Shown one piece after another: positions 1-6,128 of a DNA stretch of 35,044 bases. The position numbers and the translations under genes are program-made. Position 1 is the first letter of the stretch. Every line of letters begins with the position of its first letter. The DNA is from Dolichospermum sp. UHCC 0259 (GTDB taxonomy: Bacteria > Cyanobacteriota > Cyanobacteriia > Cyanobacteriales > Nostocaceae): positions 1 to 35,044 of the forward strand of contig NZ_VIKX01000269.1 in assembly GCF_009711935.1 (NCBI RefSeq), written 5' to 3'. The notes under the pieces were generated by a model. That model did no database searches and was not told the DNA's origin. It saw only the letters and a list, made by a program, of their open reading frames with translations.

Positions 1-1
1 T

Positions 2-289
2 TTTCTCCATAAAAGAGGCGCAAGAGCCTCAGTGGCATTTCGGTTATTATTAGGACAAAAAATAGGTTATGAGCATCCTTATGGATGGTTGCGGGTTTTT
101 GATGGGGATGAATTGCAAGAGTTTATTAAAGAAGTGAGTGAGGCTTTTCGCTTAACTGATACTTCTAATGAGGCTTGGGATTTGATTGATGCTATTATTT
201 ATGAATGGAAGGAAAGTTCTATAGCTATTATTAGTCCTGAGTTAGCAGCAGCTTTTAATGATGAAAATAAAGAGGGAAAATCATGTTAA
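2..289 (+). CDS. C-terminal part of unrecognised protein, 5' end outside window
   Basis: The reading frame is open from base 2 with no stop, so the visible 95 codons are most likely the 3' part of a longer gene that starts upstream of the window. A GTG at 32 could serve as a start but has no Shine-Dalgarno sequence in front of it. The product is soluble and acidic. Visible motifs are GYEHPYGWLRVFDGDE and a Trp-rich stretch around EAWDLIDAIIYEWKES. I do not recognise the family. It ends 85 bp before the next gene on the same strand, in a region rich in small accessory genes. Confidence 0.55.
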   Translation, partial: FLHKRGARASVAFRLLLGQKIGYEHPYGWLRVFDGDELQEFIKEVSEAFRLTDTSNEAWDLIDAIIYEWKESSIAIISPELAAAFNDENKEGKSC

Positions 290-374
290 AATTTATGTTC
301 AAATAATGATAAAAGTTGCAATTAAGCACAATTTAAGTTAAGATAATAAATAGAATAGAGTTCAAGTTAATGAT

Positions 375-692
375 ATGACTCACATAACATCAAAAAAAGT
401 GGTAAGAAGAGGAAGAATTTTTCCTGAATTGACTATATCACCAGAAGAATTAGCTAGACGAGAAGCGGAAGATGAAATATTTTATCAACGTTGTCGGGCA
501 ATTTTTGAGCGTGTCCGTCCTGAATATATTGAAAGTCACTATGGTTGGTATATTGCTATAGAACCAGATAGTGGTGAATACTTTCTTGATCAAGATAATA
601 TTCAAGCTCATAAAAAAGTCCTTGAGAAATACCCAAAGGCTAAGAATTATGTGTTTTGCTTAAATGAAACAGGAACGACTGGGAGAATATGA
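375..692 (+). CDS. Small protein (DUF5678-like?) coupled to a retropepsin-like gene
   Basis: This is a 105-residue soluble protein. The N-terminal third is charged (RRGRIFPELTISPEELARRE). The C-terminal half, with HYGWYIAIEPDSGEY followed by a helix and KNYVFCL, has the strand-helix-strand look of the small DUF5678-type domain, where a residue-tagged GWYIAI strand is followed by a short helix. That assignment is inference. Its stop overlaps the ATG of the aspartic-protease-like gene (ATGA at 689-692), so the two are translationally coupled. Such pairs are common in cyanobacterial accessory DNA and may be toxin-antitoxin-like, but no function is established here. Confidence 0.7.
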   Translation: MTHITSKKVVRRGRIFPELTISPEELARREAEDEIFYQRCRAIFERVRPEYIESHYGWYIAIEPDSGEYFLDQDNIQAHKKVLEKYPKAKNYVFCLNETGTTGRI

Positions 693-1051
693 TTCAGGGA
701 AATTTTGGTAGTGAGGGGCAGCTATTTTTTGAGCTTGATTTGATTACTGCTGATGGATTAAATTTACCTGTGGATGCGATGTTAGATACAGGATTTACCA
801 AGTTTATGGCAATTAATACTCAAGATTTGGATGGACTTAATTGGGTTTTCCTTGGTAATGAACCTATGCAAACAGCACAAGGTGAATCAAGGTTTAATAT
901 CTATTTAGGTAAGGTAATATTGGATGGACAAGAGTATGAAATTCCTGTTCATGTGGGGGATAATATTACAGAAGTTTTATTAGGTTCTGAGTGGTTGAAG
1001 TTTTTGCGTTTGGTGGTGGATTTTCCAGAAAGTATTTTGACTTTGGGATAA
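689..1051 (+). CDS. Clan AA (retropepsin-like) aspartyl protease family protein
   Basis: This 120-residue protein carries the single-lobe aspartyl protease signature: hydrophobic residues followed by D33-T34-G35 (VDAMLDTGFT), and near the C-terminus the hydrophobic-hydrophobic-G motif (VLLGSEWLKFLRLVVDF). The length fits a one-domain retropepsin-like protein that would have to dimerise to form an active site. Many bacterial members of this family have no known substrate, and the canonical DTGAS/DSGA motif is DTGFT here, so activity is uncertain. The start overlaps the stop of the preceding gene by four bases, so it is the second gene of a two-gene operon. Confidence 0.78.
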   Translation: MIQGNFGSEGQLFFELDLITADGLNLPVDAMLDTGFTKFMAINTQDLDGLNWVFLGNEPMQTAQGESRFNIYLGKVILDGQEYEIPVHVGDNITEVLLGSEWLKFLRLVVDFPESILTLG

Positions 1052-1063
1052 TTTTTTATTTCG

Positions 1064-1114
1064 CGCAGAGGCGCAGAGAAAGAGAGTTATTATAAAATAT
1101 ATATAGGATAAATA
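1064..1114 (+). repeat. Heptamer-type repeat plus AT-rich leader before ParDE (copy A)
   Basis: GCGCAGAGGCGCAGAG repeats lead into an AT-rich tract ending in a 24-bp segment (1091-1114, TATAAAATATAT...GGATAAATA) that matches 1731-1754 at 23 of 24 positions. The AGGA at 1105-1108 also provides a Shine-Dalgarno for the ATG at 1115. Confidence 0.8.
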
Positions 1115-1381
1115 ATGAATATCCAAATTAAACCGGAATTAGAGCAAATTATCGAAGCGCAAATTGCTACGGGTAGATATACAAATCCTGAAGATGTAAT
1201 TAGTAAGGCTTTGAAGTTGCTTTTAGAGTGGGATAAGGGTTATCAGACTTGGGTGGAAGAAACACGGGAAAAGGTTGATGTTGCTATTGAACAATTGGAT
1301 AGAGGGGAAGGTATTAATGGGGAAGTTGTGATTTCACAATTGCGGGATAAGTTGCGTCAAGCGAGAGAAATACAAGGATGA
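1115..1381 (+). CDS. parD: ParD-like antitoxin of type II toxin-antitoxin system
   Basis: The 88-residue protein begins with MNIQIKPELEQIIEAQIATG and continues with RYTNPEDVISKALKLLLEW. This is the short beta strand plus two helices of a ParD/CC2985-type ribbon-helix-helix DNA-binding domain (residues about 1-40). The charged helical C-terminal tail is the usual toxin-binding part. Known family role: it binds and neutralises ParE and represses its own operon. AGGA lies 6 bases before the ATG. The stop overlaps the ParE-like start (ATGA at 1378-1381), the standard antitoxin-first order. Confidence 0.88.
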   Translation: MNIQIKPELEQIIEAQIATGRYTNPEDVISKALKLLLEWDKGYQTWVEETREKVDVAIEQLDRGEGINGEVVISQLRDKLRQAREIQG

Positions 1382-1683
1382 AAATACATATTATCTCTCC
1401 AGAAGCTAGTAGAGATTTATCAGAAATTATTGATTATTTTACCAATAGAAATATTGATGCTGGAGACCGTTTTGTTGATGAATTTGAAAAGAAGTGTAAA
1501 TATTTAGCTAATTTCCCTAATATGGGGCGTAGCTATGAAAATATTAGGGTTGATTTGCGGGGTGTTCCTTTAGATGGTTACGTTATTCTTTATCGAGTTA
1601 TTAATGGTGGGATTGAAATTGTGCGTGTAGTTAGTGGTTATCGAAATCTGGAATCTTTGTTTACAGAATCAATGGATGATTGA
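1378..1683 (+). CDS. parE: ParE/RelE-superfamily toxin
   Basis: The 101-residue protein shows the ParE pattern: ISPEASRDLSEIIDYF at the N-terminus, a central helix ending in the FPNMGRSYENIR loop, then DLRGVPLDGYVILYRV and IEIVRVVSGYRNLESLF strands. Known family role: ParE proteins poison DNA gyrase, while close RelE relatives cleave mRNA at the ribosome. The fold is clear but the exact target cannot be told from sequence. It overlaps the antitoxin gene by four bases. The reading frame is intact and full length, so the module is probably functional. Confidence 0.88.
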   Translation: MKIHIISPEASRDLSEIIDYFTNRNIDAGDRFVDEFEKKCKYLANFPNMGRSYENIRVDLRGVPLDGYVILYRVINGGIEIVRVVSGYRNLESLFTESMDD

Positions 1684-1689
1684 AACTTT

Positions 1690-1754
1690 ATCTCACGCAA
1701 AGGCGCAAAGACGCAAAGGAAGAGAAGTGTTATAAAATATATACAGGATAAATA
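1690..1754 (+). repeat. Heptamer-type repeat plus AT-rich leader before PIN module (copy B)
   Basis: The CACGCAAAGGCGCAAAGACG repeat tract is followed by the same AT-rich segment as upstream of the ParDE pair (1731-1754 against 1091-1114, one mismatch). GCAAAGACGC-type tracts also occur, in either orientation, near 6575-6600, 8200-8220 and 9688-9722. Confidence 0.8.
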
Positions 1755-1766
1755 GTAGAATAAATC

Positions 1767-2006
1767 ATGAATGCTTACAAGATTTATATCACGATTGAAG
1801 ACCCGAAGCAGGTAGTTTTATCTGATTTACCTTTTCAAGTTGGACAGCGTGTGGAGATTATTGTTTTAGCTGAAGATAACCCGCAAGTTACAATTAGTAA
1901 TAAGTTGCGGAATTTATTTGATAAAACTCAGGCTATTCCTGGTGTGGAAGAGGTTACAGAGGAGGATATAGCCGCAGAAATTGAAGCTTATCGGCGTGGG
2001 GAATGA
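1767..2006 (+). CDS. Putative antitoxin paired with PIN toxin
   Basis: A 79-residue protein with an N-terminal beta-rich half (YKIYITIEDPKQVVLSDLPFQVGQRVEIIVLAED) and an acidic helical C-terminus (EEVTEEDIAAEIEAYRRGE). The first half resembles the small swapped-hairpin/AbrB-like domains of cyanobacterial VapB-type antitoxins, and the tail is the kind of helix that wraps a PIN toxin. The function is inferred mainly from position: the stop overlaps the PIN gene start (ATGA at 2003-2006). The shared AGGATAAATA segment lies about 18 bases before the ATG, too far to be its ribosome-binding site, so translation initiation differs from that of the ParDE module. Confidence 0.75.
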   Translation: MNAYKIYITIEDPKQVVLSDLPFQVGQRVEIIVLAEDNPQVTISNKLRNLFDKTQAIPGVEEVTEEDIAAEIEAYRRGE

Positions 2007-2416
2007 AAGTTATTATTGATACTAATGTTTTAGTTTCTGCTGTTCTCAAGGGGAGAGAACCAAGGGATGTTATTCAATTTGTTGTGGATAGTCCTAATTG
2101 TGATTGGGTTGTTTCTGAGGAGATTTTAGCAGAGTATCAGGATGTGTTAAGTCGGAAGAAGTTTAAGTTGACAGATGAAGTCAGAAAAGAATGGTTAGAT
2201 GTTATAGATTTGGTAACTAAATTAGTTGATGTTCAGGTAACTATAGATTTTGCTAGAGATAGAAAGGATGAAAAGTTTTTAGCTTGTGCTGTCGCAGCAG
2301 AGGCGGATTTTTTAATTACTGGAGATGCTGATTTTGATGAAGCACAGAATTTAGTGAATACTACTATTGTTTCTGTGTCTATGTTTAAGCGGTTGGTTTG
2401 TGATTTTAGAGGATAA
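2003..2416 (+). CDS. PIN-domain toxin (putative ribonuclease, COG1569-type)
   Basis: The 137-residue protein starts MKVIIDTNVLVSAVLKG, the first PIN acidic site (D6, N8). SEEILAEYQDVLSRKKF in the middle supplies the conserved glutamate. DRKDEKFLACAVAAEADFLITGDADF contains the remaining acidic residues and the GD motif at the end of the fold. Known family role: Mg-dependent cleavage of RNA by VapC-like toxins. It overlaps the upstream antitoxin gene by four bases, is full length, and is the last gene of the plus-strand module. A convergent minus-strand gene ends 29 bp downstream. Confidence 0.9.
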   Translation: MKVIIDTNVLVSAVLKGREPRDVIQFVVDSPNCDWVVSEEILAEYQDVLSRKKFKLTDEVRKEWLDVIDLVTKLVDVQVTIDFARDRKDEKFLACAVAAEADFLITGDADFDEAQNLVNTTIVSVSMFKRLVCDFRG

Positions 2417-2445
2417 TCAGGCGATTAGAAAGATACATAAAAAAG

Positions 2446-2907
2446 TTAACCCTCTGCAAAACCAGTAAACTGCCTAATATGAGGCGCTCTAAAACCTAAC
2501 ACAATATCTGTTTTCGGTACTCCTAACTCTACTAATTGATTAGGAATTCCTTCTTCTGTAAAATCGCGCTGAATCCAAATTTTTCCATCTTTAATATCTA
2601 CATGACTCATTGTACCATAGGTTCTATTTTCACCTTCCCAACCTATATGAACTACTAGATAGCGATTTCTTTGAATATCAAATATTAACTCGATTTCTGT
2701 TCCTTCAGAGCAATGACCGTCTGTATGTGTTGCTAATACTTGTTGTACTAATTTGGGATAATCTGATTTTTCCATAACACTGGAAACTGGTTTAATTTCT
2801 GCTATTGGTTTACCCGATTCGATGATAATTATACTTTCTCCTGCTGCTACTTGGTGAAGATAGCTAGTGAAGTTTTTCTGGATTTCATCAATGGTTATGG
2901 TTAACAT
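2446..2907 (-). CDS. Phd/YefM antitoxin domain fused to XisI-family protein
   Basis: From the ATG at 2907 the product is 153 residues. Residues 1-43 (MLTITIDEIQKNFTSYLHQV, then SGKPIAEIKPVSS) are a typical Phd/YefM antitoxin N-terminal DNA-binding domain. From about residue 45 the sequence is a complete XisI protein: MEKSDYPKLVQQVLATHT, IELIFDIQRNRYLVVHIGWE, VDIKDGKIWIQRDFTEEGI, LVELGVPKTDIVLGFRAPH, RQFTGFAEG. A TTG at 2931 gives an 8-residue longer form but is less likely. XisI was defined as an excision-control factor of the heterocyst fdxN element. A DNA-binding antitoxin head is not the usual architecture. The frame is open throughout, so this is a genuine fusion in the DNA. Confidence 0.85.
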   Translation of the reverse strand: MLTITIDEIQKNFTSYLHQVAAGESIIIIESGKPIAEIKPVSSVMEKSDYPKLVQQVLATHTDGHCSEGTEIELIFDIQRNRYLVVHIGWEGENRTYGTMSHVDIKDGKIWIQRDFTEEGIPNQLVELGVPKTDIVLGFRAPHIRQFTGFAEG

Positions 2908-2942
2908 GAGATGATTTTGTAGGAATGTCAATGATAATTAAT

Positions 2943-3110
2943 TTATGATTCATCAGATAATAATTGTTCCAATATTTCTTCTGTAAGTCCTTTAGCTTGA
3001 GCATTTTTACCAATTCTATCAAAAACAGTTAGTAAATCTTCCTCTGCTTGGTCTTTTGCATATTTAGAGATGATATATTTTACTATCTCACGATAATTTA
3101 ATATTTCCAT
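2943..3110 (-). CDS. 55-residue ORF with XisI-like start and antitoxin-like tail
   Basis: The reading frame runs from ATG at 3110 to TAA at 2945. The product begins MEILNYREIVKYIISKYAKD, which resembles the first helix of the neighbouring XisI proteins (MEGMNYPELVKTVLARHTEN). It ends GLTEEILEQLLSDES, a motif common at the end of small cyanobacterial VapB-like antitoxins. It sits between HicB and the Phd-XisI gene, all on the minus strand and 12-36 bp apart, so it fits the operon. Function unknown. It could also be a recombination scar between two families. Confidence 0.6.
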   Translation of the reverse strand: MEILNYREIVKYIISKYAKDQAEEDLLTVFDRIGKNAQAKGLTEEILEQLLSDES

Positions 3111-3122
3111 AAGACTATAAAG

Positions 3123-3344
3123 TTATGAAGCTATCTGATAAATTACAGGTTTATATCTTGCTTCGGGAATCGGTTTACCTTCTATTTCCGCAGCTTCTAA
3201 CCAAGCAGCTTTAGCTTTCAAAACTTCTTGCAGTGCTTCTTCTTCTGTTAAACCAAATCCTGAACAATATTTTAAATCAGGAATATCAGCAATATAACCT
3301 TCATCTTCTTGACTGTAGAAAATATTAATGTGATAGTGTTTCAT
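3123..3344 (-). CDS. hicB: HicB-family antitoxin
   Basis: The 73-residue protein has the HicB partial RNase-H-like fold: YHINIFYSQEDEGYIADIPD, a GYIADIPDLKYCSGFG core, then a helix (TEEEALQEVLKAKAAWLEAA) and GKPIPEARYKPV. No C-terminal DNA-binding domain is present, as in the short cyanobacterial HicB class. Known role: neutralises the HicA mRNA interferase. Its ATG overlaps the hicA stop by one base (TAATG), the usual hicA-hicB order. Because the hicA partner carries a nonsense codon, this antitoxin is probably an orphan here. Confidence 0.88.
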   Translation of the reverse strand: MKHYHINIFYSQEDEGYIADIPDLKYCSGFGLTEEEALQEVLKAKAAWLEAAEIEGKPIPEARYKPVIYQIAS

Positions 3345-3598
3345 TATTCATTCTCCATAGTTAAGGAATATTTTTCAATTAATATTAAAAATTGCTGAAT
3401 TTGATAAGGAATAGCTTTACCATTGCGATTTTGTCAGTTAATAAGTTCGGGGATAGTTGGATGTGTAAAAATGTGATGACTACTGTTGATACGTGATAAC
3501 GAAAAACCAAAGGCTTCAACTAATGTCACTAAATCATCAAATTGAATATTTCTAGATCCAGAAAGAACTTTCTCTAGTAATTTCCGCTTTTTTGACAT
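3344..3598 (-). pseudogene. hicA: hicA toxin gene interrupted by one in-frame TGA
   Basis: From ATG at 3598 the frame encodes MSKKRKLLEKVLSGSRNIQF, DDLVTLVEAFGFSLSRINSS, HHIFTHPTIPELIN, then a TGA (3436-3434, codon 55), then without any shift QNRNGKAIPYQIQQFLILIE and KYSLTMENE up to a TAA that overlaps the hicB ATG. Read through, it is an 84-residue HicA with its conserved SSHHIF histidine motif. HicA proteins usually carry a hydrophobic residue (often Leu) where the TGA sits (ELIN-x-QN), so a single TTA/TTG-to-TGA change explains the break. Nothing else is damaged, which suggests recent inactivation, or a sequencing error. Confidence 0.85.
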
Positions 3599-3610
3599 TA
3601 CTTTATTTTA

Positions 3611-3824
3611 TCATTTTTTTACATTAAATTCTATCCTAATTTCATTATAATGATTTCTGGGATGATAAAATATTAATTGAAGTTCTGTTACTTTGGCTAA
3701 ATGATTTTCTGTATGTCTTGCTAATACTGTTTTGACTAATTCAGAATAATTCATTGTTTCTATAAAATAATCTCCTGTTTGATGAGTGGAAATACTAGCA
3801 ATTTTAATTGATGTAAGGTATAAT
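3611..3824 (-). pseudogene. Remnant of a second xisH-xisI copy
   Basis: Bases 3754 down to about 3640 encode MNYSELVKTVLARHTENHLA, KVTELQLIFYHPRNHY, clearly the first third of XisI (compare the intact gene at 5799-6128). The similarity then ends and an unrelated tail (NEIRIEFNVKK) leads to a stop. Upstream, about 70 bp match the xisH 3' end and the xisI ribosome-binding region: AGGAGATT is kept, but the first ATG of the intact gene has become ATA, leaving only the internal ATG at 3754. It is a truncated, start-mutated copy of the xisHI pair. Confidence 0.8.
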
Positions 3825-3844
3825 AGTTTCAATCTTTTATTTTC

Positions 3845-3913
3845 GTAGGTTGGGTTAAGCGCAACGCACTTAAATTATAAAGATGTTGGGTTTTGTTTCT
3901 CAACCCAACCTAC
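3845..3913. repeat. Palindromic GTAGGTTGGGTT repeat
   Basis: GTAGGTTGGGTT at 3845-3856 is exactly complementary to AACCCAACCTAC at 3902-3913, with an inner GTTGGGTTTTG segment. This is a well-known kind of dispersed palindromic repeat in cyanobacterial intergenic DNA. It lies directly upstream of the PLD-like gene. Confidence 0.85.
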
Positions 3914-3976
3914 ATAACTATCATTATTTTTTTGCAATCTTACGAACTAAAACAAATTAATACCTACTGGGAGATT

Positions 3977-5557
3977 ATGCTTACCTTATTTAATGAACCA
4001 AATTCCACTTCGTTACTAAGTTTTATAACAGAAAAAGTTAAATCACTTAACACGGAAGATAATAATAGTTGGATATTCTATGCTATTACTTGCTACTTCA
4101 ATCCCAAAACATTTAAAAATTTAATAGCTGAACTAAAAAAAATACTAGGTAATAAATTATCAGGTGTACATATATTAATTGATAGTCAGCAATGGGTCAA
4201 AAAAGGTCAAAATAAGGATGATTATATCAAAGATATTAGTGCAAATACACAAATACCTTCCAGCCAAATTACATTGACACCTATTGATTATCAAAATAAA
4301 CTTTTTCATGCTAAAGGATACGCAATGATTAGTTCTTTAGATACCAGTGTTAAAAATCAACCTGAAGGCTTTGCTATTATCACTTCTGGAAATTTAACTA
4401 AATCAGGTTTGAATTCAAATATTGAACTTGGAAAAATTGTTTATGATAGTAATTCGCTTGAAGAATTCATGAACATTTTTTTTCAGTTGCAAAATAATTA
4501 TTCATTATCACCACAAAAAGAAGCTGAACTAAGAAAATATCAGATTATTGCAAAAGGCACTTTTTATCATAAATGGCATCCTACAATTAATTTAAAAATT
4601 GAACTTGAATTGTCTTCGGAAGAGAAGAAAAGATTATACGAACTGACCAATAACGAAGAAACTAGGAAGAAGTTAGAAATATTTAAACTACAAAAACAGG
4701 AATCAATAACTGATGACCCAATAAATATAGAATCAGTTTTTGATATTTGTCCAGAGCCTATTCCTCCTAGTATATGGGCGAACTACAGTATTGATACTTT
4801 GTTAGGTCAATGGATGCCGTCTGAGATTAGTAAACTCATTGAGGAAGAAGTAGAAGAAAGTAAAAAAATTTTGAAACCACTTTTACAGGAAATTGGTGAT
4901 TCCGAAAAAATAGCTCAATATACTAGAGAATTTAACGAATACGTAGACTGTAAAATGAGAGAAAATTTTATTGAGTTTAGTACAGATAATTTATTCGCCA
5001 CTAAAAAATGGCAAGAAAGAGTAACTGCTTTCTTTGCAGATGATAATTTATTAAACGTTTTTATCTGTGACTATGAAAAAATTAATGTATCAGTCAATAA
5101 AATTAAATTCGATTTAATTAAGGAAATTCATAACCGCATTCAAGATTTTTATTACTCTCCTAATAGACATATAGGTTTAGGAAGAACTTTTGCCAACTTG
5201 AAAAATGAAAGTAAGCAAATGGAATTCGATAAAGAAATATCTGAAGTCAAAGAAAAATTAAAAAGACATAGGCTAGGAGCATTATATTATGAATTACAAC
5301 AAAATAATCAAACTCCCACTCCAAAAAATACAGGAAATAAGCGTCTTCAACCAGGTGATATTTTTATTGCTTTTGAAATAATCAATAATAACGAAGAAAT
5401 TAAATACGAAAGGTTAGATGGTGTTTTTATACGTCTTGATAAATCTCATGAAGACGGCACAGTAGACACTCTAATTTACAAAACCTCTGAAAGTAGTAAA
5501 GAAAAGAGTATAGCAATAAATAAATTGAGAACTTTCAAAAAACAATGGCTCTCCTAG
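3977..5557 (+). CDS. Phospholipase D-like (HKD) family protein, probable nuclease
   Basis: The product is 526 residues from ATG 3977, chosen because GGGAG lies 3 bases upstream of it; the frame extends upstream only through a palindromic repeat. The N-terminal 160 residues form a PLD-like domain: WIFYAITCYFNPKTFKNLI, then LFHAKGYAMIS with the H111-x-K113 pair, then IITSGNLTKSGLNSNIELG with S137, N139, N146 and E150. Only one HKD motif is visible, so activity would need a dimer. The C-terminal 360 residues are Lys/Glu/Asn-rich and not recognised. The single-HKD-plus-long-tail layout is seen in restriction-like and defence proteins, but no partner gene is visible. It is a lone plus-strand gene amid minus-strand xis genes. 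Confidence 0.8.
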   Translation: MLTLFNEPNSTSLLSFITEKVKSLNTEDNNSWIFYAITCYFNPKTFKNLIAELKKILGNKLSGVHILIDSQQWVKKGQNKDDYIKDISANTQIPSSQITLTPIDYQNKLFHAKGYAMISSLDTSVKNQPEGFAIITSGNLTKSGLNSNIELGKIVYDSNSLEEFMNIFFQLQNNYSLSPQKEAELRKYQIIAKGTFYHKWHPTINLKIELELSSEEKKRLYELTNNEETRKKLEIFKLQKQESITDDPINIESVFDICPEPIPPSIWANYSIDTLLGQWMPSEISKLIEEEVEESKKILKPLLQEIGDSEKIAQYTREFNEYVDCKMRENFIEFSTDNLFATKKWQERVTAFFADDNLLNVFICDYEKINVSVNKIKFDLIKEIHNRIQDFYYSPNRHIGLGRTFANLKNESKQMEFDKEISEVKEKLKRHRLGALYYELQQNNQTPTPKNTGNKRLQPGDIFIAFEIINNNEEIKYERLDGVFIRLDKSHEDGTVDTLIYKTSESSKEKSIAINKLRTFKKQWLS

Positions 5558-5702
5558 AATTTGTTGTTTTAATAACAATATCTCTGAACGTTCTATCACT
5601 ATAACGAAGTAAATAACCTGTTTTCATTCCCAAAATATTTTCTAGTTTAACTAGGTCAAGGTTTGATATATCTGCGATTTTACCAATAGTTCTTGTAGAA
5701 AT
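5535..5702 (-). pseudogene. Fragment resembling an AbiJ-type N-terminal domain
   Basis: The minus frame reads STRTIGKIADISNLDLVKLE, NILGMKTGYLLRYSDRTFRD before stopping inside the 3' end of the PLD-like gene. The segment LGMxTGYxLxxSDRTF resembles the motif near the start of AbiJ/HEPN-associated phage-resistance proteins; this is from memory and tentative. There is no plausible start codon (a stop precedes the first Ile), and the rest of the gene is missing, so it is a remnant. A short different frame from ATG near 5722 is probably noise. Confidence 0.4.
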
Positions 5703-5734
5703 TTACTGTGCATTATGATTACACCATGATATAC

Positions 5735-5775
5735 AAAAAAAGGGATAAGCAAAACGCCTATCCCCAAAAAATCAA
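5735..5775 (-). terminator. Intrinsic terminator after xisHI, copy 1 of a 41-bp direct repeat
   Basis: GGGATAAGC-AAAAC-GCCTATCCC forms a hairpin (6 bp, one mismatch, 2 bp). On the minus strand it is followed by seven T residues, a Rho-independent terminator. It is identical over 41 bp to 6605-6645. Confidence 0.85.
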
Positions 5776-5798
5776 GTTATTAAAATTGAATAAAAAAT

Positions 5799-6128
5799 CT
5801 AAACTGATGCAAAATCAGTAAACTGTCTCATATAAGGTGGCTTAAAACCTAAAACAATATCCGTTTTTGGTACTCCCAAATCTACCAACTCACTAGCTAC
5901 CCCTTCCTCAGTAAAATCTCTCTGAATCCAGATTTTTCCATCTCTAATATCTACATGAATAATTGTCCCATAAGCCCTTTCATTATTTTCCCATCCTACA
6001 TGAACTACTAAATAACTATTTCTTTCACAATCAAAAATTAACTCCTTTTCTGTTCCTTTGGAAGCATGATTTTCTGTATGTCTTGCTAATACAGTTTTTA
6101 CCAATTCAGGATAATTCATTCCTTCCAT
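5799..6128 (-). CDS. xisI: XisI, fdxN element excision controlling factor family
   Basis: A complete 109-residue XisI with all family blocks: MNYPELVKTVLARHTENH, KELIFDCERNSYLVVHVGWE, RAYGTIIHVDIRDGKIWIQR, GVASELVDLGVPKTDIVLGF, PYMRQFTDFASV. The start at 6128 is chosen because AGGAGA lies 7 bases upstream; an ATG at 6119 would give an ATGA overlap with the xisH stop. Known: in Anabaena, XisH and XisI are needed with the XisF recombinase for excision of the fdxN element in heterocysts. Extra genomic copies without XisF, as here, have no established role. It is the second gene of the xisH-xisI pair. Confidence 0.92.
   Translation of the reverse strand: MEGMNYPELVKTVLARHTENHASKGTEKELIFDCERNSYLVVHVGWENNERAYGTIIHVDIRDGKIWIQRDFTEEGVASELVDLGVPKTDIVLGFKPPYMRQFTDFASV

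Noticed and set aside
3893-3976. Upstream TTG start for the PLD-like gene
   Set aside because: The extra 28 codons lie in the palindromic GTAGGTTGGGTT repeat; ATG 3977 has a GGGAG ribosome-binding site.
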